A DNA stretch of 64,000 nucleotides, from assembly GCF_039503195.1 (NCBI RefSeq), contig NZ_JBCJKP010000001.1, forward strand, positions 3,162,001 through 3,226,000, written 5' to 3'. Shown piece by piece: positions 45,777-53,988 of the stretch. The stretch's first letter is position 1, and each line of letters opens with the position of its first letter. A model generated the notes under the pieces. That model saw nothing but the letters and a program-made list of their open reading frames with translations, was not told the origin of the DNA and made no database searches. A program made the translations under genes and the position numbers. This stretch comes from Streptomyces mirabilis (GTDB lineage: Bacteria > Actinomycetota > Actinomycetes > Streptomycetales > Streptomycetaceae).

Positions 45777-45892
45777 GTCCGCGCTTGCCGCAGACCTCGC
45801 TGCCTGCGGCCTGGTCTTCACCCGGGGCACCCCGCCACGGACGGAGGGTTGCCGGACAGCCGGCCGGGGCCTGATGGCTGTCGCTCATGACC
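45776..45892 (-). promoter_or_regulatory. SAM-IV riboswitch
   Basis: Minus-strand landmarks occur in order: GGTCATGAGCGACAGCC, then CCCCGGCCGGCTGTCCGGCA and ACCCTCC, then GGGGTGCCCCGGGTGAAGACC, and a final GCGGCAAGCGCGGACC. The GTCATGAG, CCGGCAACCCTCC, GTGCCCCGGGTGA and GGCAAGCGCGG blocks match the known actinobacterial SAM-IV aptamer closely, including the downstream pseudoknot stem that separates SAM-IV from SAM-I. The first gene downstream on this strand is the SufS-like enzyme. Confidence 0.92.
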
Positions 45893-45928
45893 TGATACGG
45901 CATCCTGCCACAAGATCTTCCACCCGCA

Positions 45929-45958
45929 ACCCGGCGTCCGCATACCGGGACGCCGGGT
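45929..45958 (-). terminator. Hairpin between trpD and the SAM-IV leader
   Basis: ACCCGGCGTCC and GGACGCCGGGT form a perfect 11-bp stem with an 8-nt loop, 117 bp past the trpD stop and 37 nt upstream of the riboswitch. It probably ends trpD transcription; no clear U-run follows. Confidence 0.6.
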
Positions 45959-46011
45959 GAGAGGCAGCGCCACTACCTGGGGACTCCGCACCCAGACCCC
46001 CAAAAGATCGC

Positions 46012-46066
46012 CCCGCCCCGGGGGCGCGGGGAACGGCGCGGGCAACCCCCACCGGTCCGCAGACGA
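46012..46066. repeat. Dispersed Streptomyces intergenic repeat, copy C
   Basis: CCCCGCCCCGGGGGCGCGGG followed by GAACGGCGCGGGCAACCCCC and ACCGGTCCGCAGACG. Same family and orientation as copy B. It lies just downstream of trpD. Confidence 0.65.
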
Positions 46067-46075
46067 ACAACCAGG

Positions 46076-47140
46076 CTACGACTGGCTCGCAGCCACCCAG
46101 CGTTCCAGCGTCCGCTTCGCCGCCCCCGAGTCGATCGCCTCCGCCGCCTTCGCCATCCCGGCGCGGAGCTGGTCCGCGAGCGGTGCGTCGGTCGGGGACA
46201 GGGCGACGAGGGCCGCCGCGGAGTTCAGCAGCACGGCGTCCCGTACGGGCCCCGTCTCACCGTTGAGCAGGCGACGGGCGACGTCCGCGTTGTAGGACGC
46301 GTCGGCGCCGCGCAGGGCCTCCACGGGGACGAGTTCGAGGCCGACGTCACGCGGGTCGAACCGCTCCTCGGTGACCTTGCCGTCGCGGACGATCCAGACC
46401 CGGGACGTCGCGGTGGTGGTCAGCTCGTCCAGGCCGTCGTCGCCGCGGAAGACGAGCGAGGAGTTGCCGCGCTCGGCGAACACGCCCGCCACGATCGGTG
46501 CCATGCGCAGGTCCGCGACTCCGACGGCCTGTGCCCTCACCCGCGCCGGGTTCGTCAGCGGACCCAGCACGTTGAACGTGGTCCGGATCCCCAACTGCCC
46601 CCGCGCCGCCGCGACATGACGCAGCGCCGGGTGGAACTTCACCGCGAAGCAGAAGGTGATCCCGGCCTCCTCCGCGACCTCGGCCACCCGCTTCGTCGTC
46701 AGGTCCAGATTGACGCCGAGCTTCTCGAGGACGTCCGAGGCGCCGGACGCGGAGGACGCGGCCCGGTTGCCGTGCTTGACGACCTTGGCGCCGGTCCCGG
46801 CGACGACGATCGACGACATCGTGGAGATGTTCACCGTCTTCGCGCCGTCACCGCCCGTACCGACGATGTCGACGGTGTCCCCCGGCACCTCGATCACATT
46901 GGCGTGTTCGTACATCGTCCGGACGAGACCGGAGATCTCCTCGACCGTCTCGCCCTTGGCCCGCAGCGCCACCGCGAACCCGGCGATCTGCGCGTCCGTC
47001 GCCTCGCCGCTCATGATCCGGTCCATCGCCCAGGCCGTGTCGTCCGCGCTCTGGTCGCGGCCCTCGAGCAGGCCGTTCAGCACCACGGGCCAGGAACGGC
47101 CCGCCGCGGTGTTGCCTCCAGCGGGGTTCACAGCGCTCAT
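46076..47140 (-). CDS. trpD: Anthranilate phosphoribosyltransferase
   Basis: 354 residues from the ATG at 47140, behind AGGAGCGG; the longer frame to 47221 has no site. It adds phosphoribose from PRPP to anthranilate, the step after TrpE-TrpG. The PRPP loop [19 protein letters not shown] is complete, and [20 protein letters not shown] and [10 protein letters not shown] are the anthranilate-side and hinge motifs. No leader peptide or attenuator was seen upstream. It is separate from trpEG and from any other trp gene in the window, next to the bc1 genes as in M. tuberculosis. Confidence 0.95.
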   Translation of the reverse strand: MSAVNPAGGNTAAGRSWPVVLNGLLEGRDQSADDTAWAMDRIMSGEATDAQIAGFAVALRAKGETVEEISGLVRTMYEHANVIEVPGDTVDIVGTGGDGAKTVNISTMSSIVVAGTGAKVVKHGNRAASSASGASDVLEKLGVNLDLTTKRVAEVAEEAGITFCFAVKFHPALRHVAAARGQLGIRTTFNVLGPLTNPARVRAQAVGVADLRMAPIVAGVFAERGNSSLVFRGDDGLDELTTTATSRVWIVRDGKVTEERFDPRDVGLELVPVEALRGADASYNADVARRLLNGETGPVRDAVLLNSAAALVALSPTDAPLADQLRAGMAKAAEAIDSGAAKRTLERWVAASQS

Positions 47141-47221
47141 AAGCCGCTCCTGGGTCCGTCGTCCCGGCAGAGGGACGCCTCGTGTAGATGGGAACACCCT
47201 ATCCAGGCCCGGAGACGGCAA

Positions 47222-47254
47222 AGAGCCCCCGTCCAGGCAATGGACGGAGGCTCT
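47222..47254 (-). terminator. Terminator of the ctaE-qcrCAB unit
   Basis: AGAGCC...GTCCA and TGGAC...GGCTCT form a long imperfect stem around GGCAA, 41 nt past the qcrB stop. On the minus strand it is followed by TTTGCCG. Confidence 0.7.
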
Positions 47255-47295
47255 CGCCGTGGCGATCAGTGAAGACCGGTCAACCGGTCGGAGGA

Positions 47296-48936
47296 TCAGT
47301 GGTGGCCGTGGCCGCTCGTGATCTCCTTGTACTCCTCGACCGTGGGCTTCGGGATCTGGCTGTCCTCCCCGTAGAAGCCCTCGCTGAGCTTGGAGCGCAG
47401 CCTCTCCGAGCCCTTCACCTTGCGCTCGACACCGTTCTCGTCGACCGTCGCGCCGATCACGGCCGGCTGGTACTGCTCGTGCGCGGTGAGCGTGTGCAGG
47501 GCGTCCTGGCTGAGCGGCTCGTGCACCTCGATGAACTCACCGTGCGGCAGGCGCTTGATGATGCCCGACTCGCGGCCGTGCAGCACCTTGTCCCTGTCGC
47601 GGCGCTGGAGGCCGAGGCAGACCCGCTTGGTGATGACGAACACGATGACCGGCACGACGAAGAAGCCGATGCGCACGAACCAGGTGATCGAGTTGATCGA
47701 CAGGTGGAAGTGCGTGGCCCAGATGTCGTTGCCGCCACCGACGAGCAGGACGAAGTACCAGCTGATCCAGGCGGCGCCGAACGCGGTCCGGGTCGGGACG
47801 TTGCGCGGGCGGTCCAGGATGTGGTGCTCGCGCTTGTCGCCGGTGACCCAGGACTCGATGAACGGGTAGACCGCGATCGCGACCAGGACCAGCGGGAAGA
47901 TCACCAGCGGGATGAACACGCCCAGCACGAGCGTGTGACCCCAGACGTTGATCTCCCAGCCCGGCATGACACGGATCAGGCCCTCGGAGAAGCCCATGTA
48001 CCAGTCGGGCTGGGCGCCCGTGGACACCATGTCCGGACGGTAGGGGCCCATGGACCAGATCGGGTTGATCGAGGCGATCGCCGCGATGGCCGCGATGACA
48101 CCGAAGACCAGGAAGAAGAAGCCTCCCGCCTTGGCCATGTACACCGGCAGCAGCGGCATTCCGACGACGTTGTTGTTCGTCTTTCCGGGGCCCGCGAACT
48201 GCGTGTGCTTGTGGTAGAAGACCAGGATCAGGTGGCCGACCACCAGGCCGAGCATGATGCCCGGCAGCAGCAGGATGTGGACCGAGTAGAACCGCGCGAC
48301 GAAGTCGCCGCCCGGGAACTGCCCGCCGAAGAGGAAGAACGCCAGGTACGTGCCGACGACGGGCACGGACAGGACCGCGCCCTCCATGAAGCGGACACCG
48401 GTGCCGGAGAGCAGGTCGTCCGGGAGCGAGTAACCGGTGAAGCCGGTGAACATGCCCAGGACGAACAGCAGGAAGCCGAACAGCCAGTTGACCTCACGCG
48501 GCTTGCGGAACGCACCCGTGAAGAACACACGCATCATGTGCACGAACATGCCGGCGAGGAAGATCAGCGCCGCCCAGTGGTGGATCTGCCGGACCAGCAG
48601 ACCACCGCGCACCTCGAAGGAGATGTGCATGGTCGAGTTGAACGCCTCGGACATCAGCTGTCCCTGCAGGGGGACGTAGCTGCCGTGGTACGTGACCTCG
48701 TTCATCGACGGGTGGAAGAACAGCGTCAGGTACACACCCGTGAGGATGATGATGATGAAGCTGTAGAGGCAGATCTCACCCAACATGAACGACCAGTGGT
48801 CGGGGAAGATCTTGCGCATGTTGGACTTGGCCAGGGAGTAGATCCCGAGCCGTCCATCGGCCCAGTCGGCGACTTTCTCGCCGGCCGGAGCCTTCTCGCG
48901 CGAGGGGCGCGAGTCGGAAGTGGTGGTAGTGCTCAT
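47296..48936 (-). CDS. qcrB: Cytochrome bc1 complex cytochrome b subunit
   Basis: 546 residues from the ATG at 48936, overlapping the qcrA stop by 4 nt. Cytochrome b with the two diheme-ligand helices ([20 protein letters not shown] and [20 protein letters not shown]), the quinol-site loop with [20 protein letters not shown] then DWYMGFSEG, and about eight to nine membrane helices. The C-terminal ~120 residues are a cytoplasmic extension typical of actinobacterial QcrB. It oxidises menaquinol in the bc1-aa3 supercomplex. Confidence 0.97.
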   Translation of the reverse strand: MSTTTTSDSRPSREKAPAGEKVADWADGRLGIYSLAKSNMRKIFPDHWSFMLGEICLYSFIIIILTGVYLTLFFHPSMNEVTYHGSYVPLQGQLMSEAFNSTMHISFEVRGGLLVRQIHHWAALIFLAGMFVHMMRVFFTGAFRKPREVNWLFGFLLFVLGMFTGFTGYSLPDDLLSGTGVRFMEGAVLSVPVVGTYLAFFLFGGQFPGGDFVARFYSVHILLLPGIMLGLVVGHLILVFYHKHTQFAGPGKTNNNVVGMPLLPVYMAKAGGFFFLVFGVIAAIAAIASINPIWSMGPYRPDMVSTGAQPDWYMGFSEGLIRVMPGWEINVWGHTLVLGVFIPLVIFPLVLVAIAVYPFIESWVTGDKREHHILDRPRNVPTRTAFGAAWISWYFVLLVGGGNDIWATHFHLSINSITWFVRIGFFVVPVIVFVITKRVCLGLQRRDRDKVLHGRESGIIKRLPHGEFIEVHEPLSQDALHTLTAHEQYQPAVIGATVDENGVERKVKGSERLRSKLSEGFYGEDSQIPKPTVEEYKEITSGHGHH

Positions 48937-49997
48937 CCGCGCTCCCAGAAGGCAGGACCGACGGGCTCTTCGAAGTCGCCGAGCGCTTCGAGGTAGCCCT
49001 GTTCGTTCACACCGATGCGCAGCTGCGGCAGGGCGTGACCGGCCGGGCCGAAGATCACTCGGGCACCGTCGGAGAGGTCGAAGGTGGACTGGTGGCAGGG
49101 GCAGAGCACGTGGTGCGTCTGCTGCTCGTACAGAGAGATCGGGCAACCGACGTGGGTGCAGATCTTCGAGTACGCCACGATGCCCTCGTGCGACCAGGCG
49201 AGCTCACGCTTGTCCTTGATGTTCTCCGGCTGGAGCCGGACGATCATCAGGGCCGCCTTGGCGATCTGGAGCTGGAAGTCCTCGTCGTGCTCCTCCAGGC
49301 CCTCGGGCTTGGCGAAGGTGAGCGAGCCGACGGCGACGTCGGAGGCGCGCAGCGGCTCGTTCGTGTTCATGTTGACGAGCAGCTTGCCCTTGGACCAGAG
49401 CGTGTGGCGCAGCTTGGTGCCGGGCAGCGGACCCAGGTCGCGCAGCAGCATGACGCCGGAGAGCGGGAACAGGGCCAGCGCGCCGAACATCGTGTTGCGG
49501 ATCAGCTTGCGGCGGCCGAGCGCGGACTCCTTGGCGCCCTGCTTGAAATCGGCCAGGACCTTGGCCTTGACCTCGGGCTCCGCCTCGATCGGGTGACGCT
49601 GGTCGGCGATCTCCACGTCGGACATCAGGGTGCGGGCCCAGTGGACCGCGCCGGCACCGATCGCGAACAGCGCCACACCGAGGGTCATCCCCAGCGCGAA
49701 GTTCAGCGCGCTGATGTGCCCGAGCGGGAAGACGAAGATCGACTTGTCCCTCGGGATCGCCACGTACGAGGCGATGAAGCCGACAGTGGCCAGCATCGAC
49801 AACGTGAACAGCATGGCGACGGCGCGCTCGGACCGCTTGGCGGCCCGCTCGTCGATGTCCTGGATGCGGGGCTCGTGGGGCGGCAGGCCCGGGTCCGCGA
49901 ACGGGTTGGTCTCGTCCGCGAGGGCTACCGCACCGTGACCGTGCTCGTCGACCTGCTCAGCGGGCAGGTTCTCTTCTGGAATGTCTTGGCTACTCAT
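48933..49997 (-). CDS. qcrA: Cytochrome bc1 complex Rieske iron-sulfur subunit
   Basis: 354 residues. Three N-terminal membrane helices (LFTLSMLATVGFIASYVAI, ALNFALGMTLGVALFAIGAG, and a third after RRKLIRNTMFGALALFPLSG) as in actinobacterial Rieske proteins; the third carries a twin-arginine-like motif. The [2Fe-2S] ligands are Cys-His in CTHVGCPIS and LCPCHQSTFD (two Cys, two His). The ATG overlaps the qcrC stop, and the stop overlaps qcrB. It passes electrons from menaquinol to QcrC. Confidence 0.96.
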   Translation of the reverse strand: MSSQDIPEENLPAEQVDEHGHGAVALADETNPFADPGLPPHEPRIQDIDERAAKRSERAVAMLFTLSMLATVGFIASYVAIPRDKSIFVFPLGHISALNFALGMTLGVALFAIGAGAVHWARTLMSDVEIADQRHPIEAEPEVKAKVLADFKQGAKESALGRRKLIRNTMFGALALFPLSGVMLLRDLGPLPGTKLRHTLWSKGKLLVNMNTNEPLRASDVAVGSLTFAKPEGLEEHDEDFQLQIAKAALMIVRLQPENIKDKRELAWSHEGIVAYSKICTHVGCPISLYEQQTHHVLCPCHQSTFDLSDGARVIFGPAGHALPQLRIGVNEQGYLEALGDFEEPVGPAFWERG

Positions 49998-50803
49998 GAC
50001 TTCTTGGCCTTTGCGGTCCGAGCGGCGACCCAGACGGCGACGGCGACCAGGGCGCCAAGACCGAAGATCCAGCCGAAGAGGCCTTCACTGACCGGCCCGA
50101 GGCCGCCCAGCTCCAGACCGCCGGGGCTCTCGGTGTCGTCACCGTTGACCGCGTTGAGGTACGCGATGATGTCCTTCTTGTTCTTCTCCGACAGCGTGGT
50201 GTCGGGGAAGGACGGCATGTTCTGCGGGCCGGTCTGCATGGCCTCGTAGATGTGCTTGGGGTCGACACCCTCAAGACTCGGCGCGTACTTGCCGTGCGTC
50301 AGCGCGCCGCCCTTGCCGGTGAAGTTGTGGCACTGCGCGCAGTTCGTACGGAAGAGCTCGCCGCCCTTGGCGATGTCCGCGCCCTCGGGGCTGACCTGGC
50401 TCTTCGTCGGAATCGTGGGACCGGCGCCGAGCGAGGCGACGTACGCCGCGAGCTGGTCGATCTCGGCCTGCGAGTAGATGACCTTCTTGCGCGGGATCTG
50501 AGCACCCGGCTGCTGGGCCGGCATACGGCCGGTGCCGACCTGGAAGTCGACCGCCGCGGCGCCCACACCCACCAGGCTCGGCCCGTCGGAGGACCCCTGA
50601 CCGCCGGTTCCGTGGCAGCTGGCGCAGCCCACGGAGTAGAGCTTCTTGCCCTCGTCGATGGCAAGGGACTGGGCGGTCGTATCGGCCTGCGCCTTGCTCG
50701 CGGGTGCGAACGCGGCGTACAGCCCCCCGGTGGCCGCCAGCGCGAGGAGTAGGACGACGACCGCCGCCAGCGGATGGCGTCGTCGTGCGGAGAGCTTTTT
50801 CAC
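49994..50803 (-). CDS. qcrC: Cytochrome bc1 complex diheme cytochrome c subunit
   Basis: 269 residues from a GTG. An N-terminal signal/anchor (HPLAAVVVLLLALAATGGLY) and a C-terminal helix (LFGWIFGLGALVAVAVWVAA) anchor it. Two CXXCH heme motifs: Cys60-Ala-Ser-Cys-His64 (GCASCHGTGG) and NCAQCHNFTG near residue 161. It replaces the separate cytochrome c of other bacteria and hands electrons directly to cytochrome aa3. It is coupled to qcrA by a 4-nt overlap. Confidence 0.96.
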   Translation of the reverse strand: MKKLSARRRHPLAAVVVLLLALAATGGLYAAFAPASKAQADTTAQSLAIDEGKKLYSVGCASCHGTGGQGSSDGPSLVGVGAAAVDFQVGTGRMPAQQPGAQIPRKKVIYSQAEIDQLAAYVASLGAGPTIPTKSQVSPEGADIAKGGELFRTNCAQCHNFTGKGGALTHGKYAPSLEGVDPKHIYEAMQTGPQNMPSFPDTTLSEKNKKDIIAYLNAVNGDDTESPGGLELGGLGPVSEGLFGWIFGLGALVAVAVWVAARTAKAKKS

Positions 50804-50850
50804 GGATTACCCCGGTGTCAGGATCTTCTGCGTCGATGCTTCTGGAAATG

Positions 50851-50883
50851 GATCGGTTCGTCGCGTGCGATCGGTTCGCCGCG
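50851..50883. repeat. Short direct repeat between ctaE and qcrC
   Basis: GATCGGTTCGTCGCG at 50851-50865 and GATCGGTTCGCCGCG at 50869-50883 differ at one position, with an 18-bp period, in the 92-bp spacer of the operon. Significance unknown. Confidence 0.6.
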
Positions 50884-50895
50884 GACGCCGCCCGG

Positions 50896-51516
50896 TTACT
50901 TGATCATGTAGATCGTGGCGAAGAGGCCGATCCAGACGACATCGACGAAGTGCCAGTAGTAGGACACGACGATGGCTGCGGTTGCCTGCTCGTGAGTGAA
51001 CCTCTTGGCCGCGTAGGTACGACCGAGGACAAACAGGAAGGCGATGAGTCCACCCGTCACGTGCATGCCGTGGAAACCGGTGGTCAGGTAGAACACCGAG
51101 CCGTACGGGTCGGAGGAGAGCGAGAGCCCGTCCTTCTTGACCAGCTCGGTGTACTCGAAGATCTGACCGCCGATGAAGATCGCACCCATCACGAACGTGA
51201 CGGTGAACCACATCCGGAGCTTCTTCACGTCCCCGCGCTCGGCGGCGAACACGCCGAGCTGGCAGGTCAGGGAGGAGAGCACCAGGATCGTGGTGTTCGA
51301 GGCCGAGAACGGGAAGTTGAGATGGCTCGCCATCTCCTTCCAGTGATCCGGTCCGGTCACTGATCGCAGGGTGAAGTACATCGCGAAGAGGGCCGCGAAG
51401 AACATCAGCTCGGAACTCAGCCAGATGATGGTTCCGACGCTGGTGAGGTTCGGCCGATTGACCGACGGGTGCGCGTGCCCGGTTTCTACTGTCGTTGCTG
51501 TCGCCACGACCGACAT
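50896..51516 (-). CDS. ctaE: Cytochrome c oxidase subunit III
   Basis: 206 residues from the ATG at 51516. Five membrane helices: [78 protein letters not shown] (with the conserved His pair), and [20 protein letters not shown]. Small actinobacterial form of subunit III lacking the first two helices. It heads the ctaE-qcrCAB unit. The start region lies inside a 21-bp palindrome and lacks a Shine-Dalgarno sequence. Confidence 0.95.
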   Translation of the reverse strand: MSVVATATTVETGHAHPSVNRPNLTSVGTIIWLSSELMFFAALFAMYFTLRSVTGPDHWKEMASHLNFPFSASNTTILVLSSLTCQLGVFAAERGDVKKLRMWFTVTFVMGAIFIGGQIFEYTELVKKDGLSLSSDPYGSVFYLTTGFHGMHVTGGLIAFLFVLGRTYAAKRFTHEQATAAIVVSYYWHFVDVVWIGLFATIYMIK

Positions 51517-51527
51517 TATGTCGGTCG
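51507..51527. promoter_or_regulatory. 21-bp palindrome overlapping the ctaE start codon
   Basis: Arms CGACCGACAT (51507-51516) and ATGTCGGTCG (51518-51527) are exact inverted copies around one T. The ATG of ctaE lies at the inner end of one arm. It could be a repressor site for the bc1 operon or an mRNA hairpin hiding the start. Confidence 0.6.
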
Positions 51528-51562
51528 CTTATCCCGCCCTCACGCCCGGGGGTGCCGTTCGG

Positions 51563-51632
51563 GGTGTTGATGGGGTGTGTCCAGCCCGTATGGCCCATCG
51601 AAGCCCTGTCCGAACCGGTGTTGACGGGGTGT
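51563..51632. repeat. Direct repeat in the ctaE / response-regulator-like divergent region
   Basis: GGTGTTGATGGGGTGT (51563-51578) and GGTGTTGACGGGGTGT (51617-51632) match at 15 of 16 positions with a 54-bp period. TTGACG in the second copy is a candidate -35, with TAGCAT 15 nt on, for the plus-strand gene. Confidence 0.5.
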
Positions 51633-51709
51633 TCGAGGGGGTAGCATCCGCGCCATCGGTACCAGGAGTTCCCGAGCAATGCCGTGCTTCTTAGATGCGT
51701 GGAGGAACA

Positions 51710-52111
51710 ATGCAGCCGACCGCCACGGTGCTGGTCTACAGCGACGACTCCAACACCCGGGGGCAGGTGCGGCTGGCGACCGGCCGCAGACCGGCCCCCG
51801 ACGTCCCCCAGGTCGAGTTCGTCGAGTGCGCCACGCCCGCCGCCGTCCTGACGGAGCTGGACAAGGGCGGGATCGACGTCTGTGTGCTGGACGGCGAGGC
51901 GGTTCCGATGGGCGGCATGGGCGTCTGCCGGCAGATCAAGGACGAGATCTTCAACTGCCCGCCCGTGCTGGTGCTCATCGGGCGTCCTCAGGACGCCTGG
52001 CTGGCCACGTGGAGCCGTGCGGACGCGGCGGTGACCCTTCCGGTGGACCCGGTCGAGTTCGCCTCCGCGTTGGCCTCGCTGCTCCGCCGCAAGGCCCTTC
52101 TGGGCGCCTGA
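51710..52111 (+). CDS. Stand-alone receiver-like protein
   Basis: 133 residues from the ATG at 51710, behind GGAGGA. The sequence follows the response-regulator receiver fold: VLVYSDDSNTRGQVRLATG (acidic pair), VCVLDGEAVPMGGMGVCRQI with an Asp at the phosphoacceptor position, PPVLVLIGRPQDAWL, and AAVTLPVDPVEFASALASLL where a conserved Lys would be replaced. With no output domain and an atypical switch region it may act as an unphosphorylated adaptor. It is divergent from the bc1/ctaE operon, hinting at a respiration-linked role. Confidence 0.8.
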   Translation: MQPTATVLVYSDDSNTRGQVRLATGRRPAPDVPQVEFVECATPAAVLTELDKGGIDVCVLDGEAVPMGGMGVCRQIKDEIFNCPPVLVLIGRPQDAWLATWSRADAAVTLPVDPVEFASALASLLRRKALLGA

Positions 52112-52139
52112 GAGCGCGGAGCGGCGGAAGAACACAGCC

Positions 52140-52161
52140 CCGCGCCCCTTTCGGGGCGCGG
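52140..52161 (+). terminator. Hairpin in repeat copy D
   Basis: CCGCGCCCC and GGGGCGCGG pair perfectly around TTTC, 28 nt past the receiver-like gene. It belongs to the dispersed-repeat family (52133-52165 with the ACACAGCCCCGCGCCCC end) and serves as a bidirectional terminator facing the L,D-transpeptidase. Confidence 0.65.
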
Positions 52162-52176
52162 TGGCGAGGGTCTGGG

Positions 52177-53439
52177 TCACACGGACTCGGGGCGCAGGCG
52201 GGCCCGGTCCGTCAGCTTCGGGCCCTCCGGGGTGCCCGCCGTCAGGGCGCTGCCGTTGCGCCAGTCCTTCCAGGCGACGTTCCAGTCGCCGAAGCCGTTG
52301 TTGAACGGGGTCATCGCGTCGCCGTTGGAGTTCTGGACCTTCACGATGTCGCCCGGTCGGACGTTCTTGAAGAACCACTCCGCGTTGCTGGTGCTCATCC
52401 CGGTGCAGCCGTGGCTGACGTTGGCGGACCCCTGCTCCCCCACCGACCAGGGCGCGGCGTGCACGTACTCGCCGCTCCAGGTGACCCGGGTCGCCCAGTA
52501 GACGGGCAGGTCGTAGGAGTCCGCGCTGCCCTCGGCGATACCGACGGTGGTACCGCGCATGCGTACGTAGGGCTCCTTGCTCAGTACGACCTTGACACCG
52601 TTGCGGGTCTCGTAGCCCGGCTTGCCGGTGGTCACGGGGATCTGGTTGATCACCTGGTCGTTCTTGTAGATCGTCATGGAGTGCGCGGCGGCGTCCGTGA
52701 CGGCGACGAAGCGGTCCCCGGTGGTGAGCGTCAGGGGCTTCGCGTCGCCGCCCCAGAGCCGGTCGGCGACCTTGATGCCCTTCAGGTTGCTGTGGGCCTG
52801 GATGGTGGCGTGGATGGGCCAGTACTCCTTGGGACGGTAGTGCAGCGTCTTGTCGTCCACCCAGTGCCAGGCGCCCTCCACGGCGGGCACGGAGTCGACC
52901 TTCAGGGCTCCTTCGACGATCGCGCGAGCGGCCTTGTCCTTGACCGGGGCACTGAGTTCGGCGGTGATGGGCTGACCGACGCCGTACTCGCCCGAGGCGG
53001 GCCCCAGGGTCACGCCCAGGGGCTTGTTCGTGGTGGGCGCGGTGGTCTCGAAGTCGACGATCTGGCGGCCGGGGGCGCCGTCCTCGTCCTCCGTGCTCAC
53101 GTGCACCGTGTAGTGGGCGCCCGCGGCCAGTGGTGAGGTGCTGTGCCATCGGGAGCCGTCGGCGGCGAGTTCGCCCGCCACATAGCGCCCCGACGCGTCG
53201 AAGGCCGTCACATCGGTGATGCGCTCGTCGTCGCCCTTGGAGGTGATTTCCAGGGGCTTGTCCGGGTCGACCTTGCGGCTGTCGCCGACCACGTCGGTGA
53301 AGGAGAGCTGACCCGCCGCGTCGTACGGCCTGGCGGAGAGCGGGTGGCCGCTTCCGCCGCAGGCAGCGGCGGCCGCGCCGAGGGCGACCACCAGCGTGGT
53401 GCGGCTGACGACCGTGCGGATTCGCGGTGCGTGATTCAT
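52177..53439 (-). CDS. L,D-transpeptidase with Ig-like domains, lipoprotein (LppS/LdtMt2 type)
   Basis: 420 residues. A lipobox (LGAAAAACGG) gives a lipid-anchored extracellular protein. Two Ig-like domains (~45-240, LGVTLGPASGEYGVGQPITA) precede the YkuD catalytic domain (~245-370) with the IPVTTGKPGYETRNGV strand and SHGCTGMSTSNAEW, which holds the catalytic His and Cys. A C-terminal subdomain ends NVAWKDWRNGSALTAGTP. It makes 3-3 peptidoglycan cross-links. It lies between the ctaE and ctaF/D/C units in the cytochrome region; no functional link to respiration is seen. Confidence 0.92.
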   Translation of the reverse strand: MNHAPRIRTVVSRTTLVVALGAAAAACGGSGHPLSARPYDAAGQLSFTDVVGDSRKVDPDKPLEITSKGDDERITDVTAFDASGRYVAGELAADGSRWHSTSPLAAGAHYTVHVSTEDEDGAPGRQIVDFETTAPTTNKPLGVTLGPASGEYGVGQPITAELSAPVKDKAARAIVEGALKVDSVPAVEGAWHWVDDKTLHYRPKEYWPIHATIQAHSNLKGIKVADRLWGGDAKPLTLTTGDRFVAVTDAAAHSMTIYKNDQVINQIPVTTGKPGYETRNGVKVVLSKEPYVRMRGTTVGIAEGSADSYDLPVYWATRVTWSGEYVHAAPWSVGEQGSANVSHGCTGMSTSNAEWFFKNVRPGDIVKVQNSNGDAMTPFNNGFGDWNVAWKDWRNGSALTAGTPEGPKLTDRARLRPESV

Positions 53440-53516
53440 GGACTCACGCTATGAACACCCGCCGACCATGGCGCGGCGAGTGAGCCGTGTGGGGGATGTG
53501 ACGTGCGGCAAAAGAG

Positions 53517-53552
53517 GAAGCCCGGACTCTCCATCAGGAGAGTCCGGGCTTC
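53517..53552 (-). terminator. Terminator of the ctaC-ctaD-ctaF operon
   Basis: A perfect 16-bp stem (53517-53532 with 53537-53552) and a 4-nt ATCA loop, 37 nt past the ctaF stop. On the minus strand it is followed by CTCTTTTG. Confidence 0.9.
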
Positions 53553-53589
53553 CGGGGTGTCCAGCGATCACTACGGGACCGCGTGCGTG

Positions 53590-53988
53590 CTACTGGGTGC
53601 GGTTCTCACCGTGGTAGTACTCGAAGACCCAGCCCCACAGACCGATCAGGATGAGCGGGAACCCGAAGTACAGCAGCCACCAGCCGAAGACGACGGCCAT
53701 GAAGGCGATCGCACCGCCGACGCCGAGCGCGAGCGGCTGCCAGCTGTGCGGGCTGAAGAAGCCCACCTCGCCGGCCTCGTCCGCGACATCGGCCTCGTCG
53801 TTGTCCTGCGCCAGCTGGTCGACCCGCCGGGCCGTGAAGGCCAGGTAGTAGCCGATCATCACGCTCAGACCGAAAGCCAGGAAGAGCGCCGTGGTGCCGG
53901 CCGGCTCCTTCGACCACACGCCATAGACGATCGCGATGACGAGGATGAAGGCAGCCAGCCAGAGGAACATCTTGCCTTGGACCTTCAC
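53590..53988 (-). CDS. ctaF: Cytochrome c oxidase subunit IV
   Basis: 132 residues. Four hydrophobic segments ([77 protein letters not shown]) with no cofactor motifs. It is the small actinobacterial aa3 subunit, the counterpart of Rv2199c. Its start overlaps the ctaD stop by 4 nt. It is the last gene of the operon. Confidence 0.93.
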   Translation of the reverse strand: MKVQGKMFLWLAAFILVIAIVYGVWSKEPAGTTALFLAFGLSVMIGYYLAFTARRVDQLAQDNDEADVADEAGEVGFFSPHSWQPLALGVGGAIAFMAVVFGWWLLYFGFPLILIGLWGWVFEYYHGENRTQ

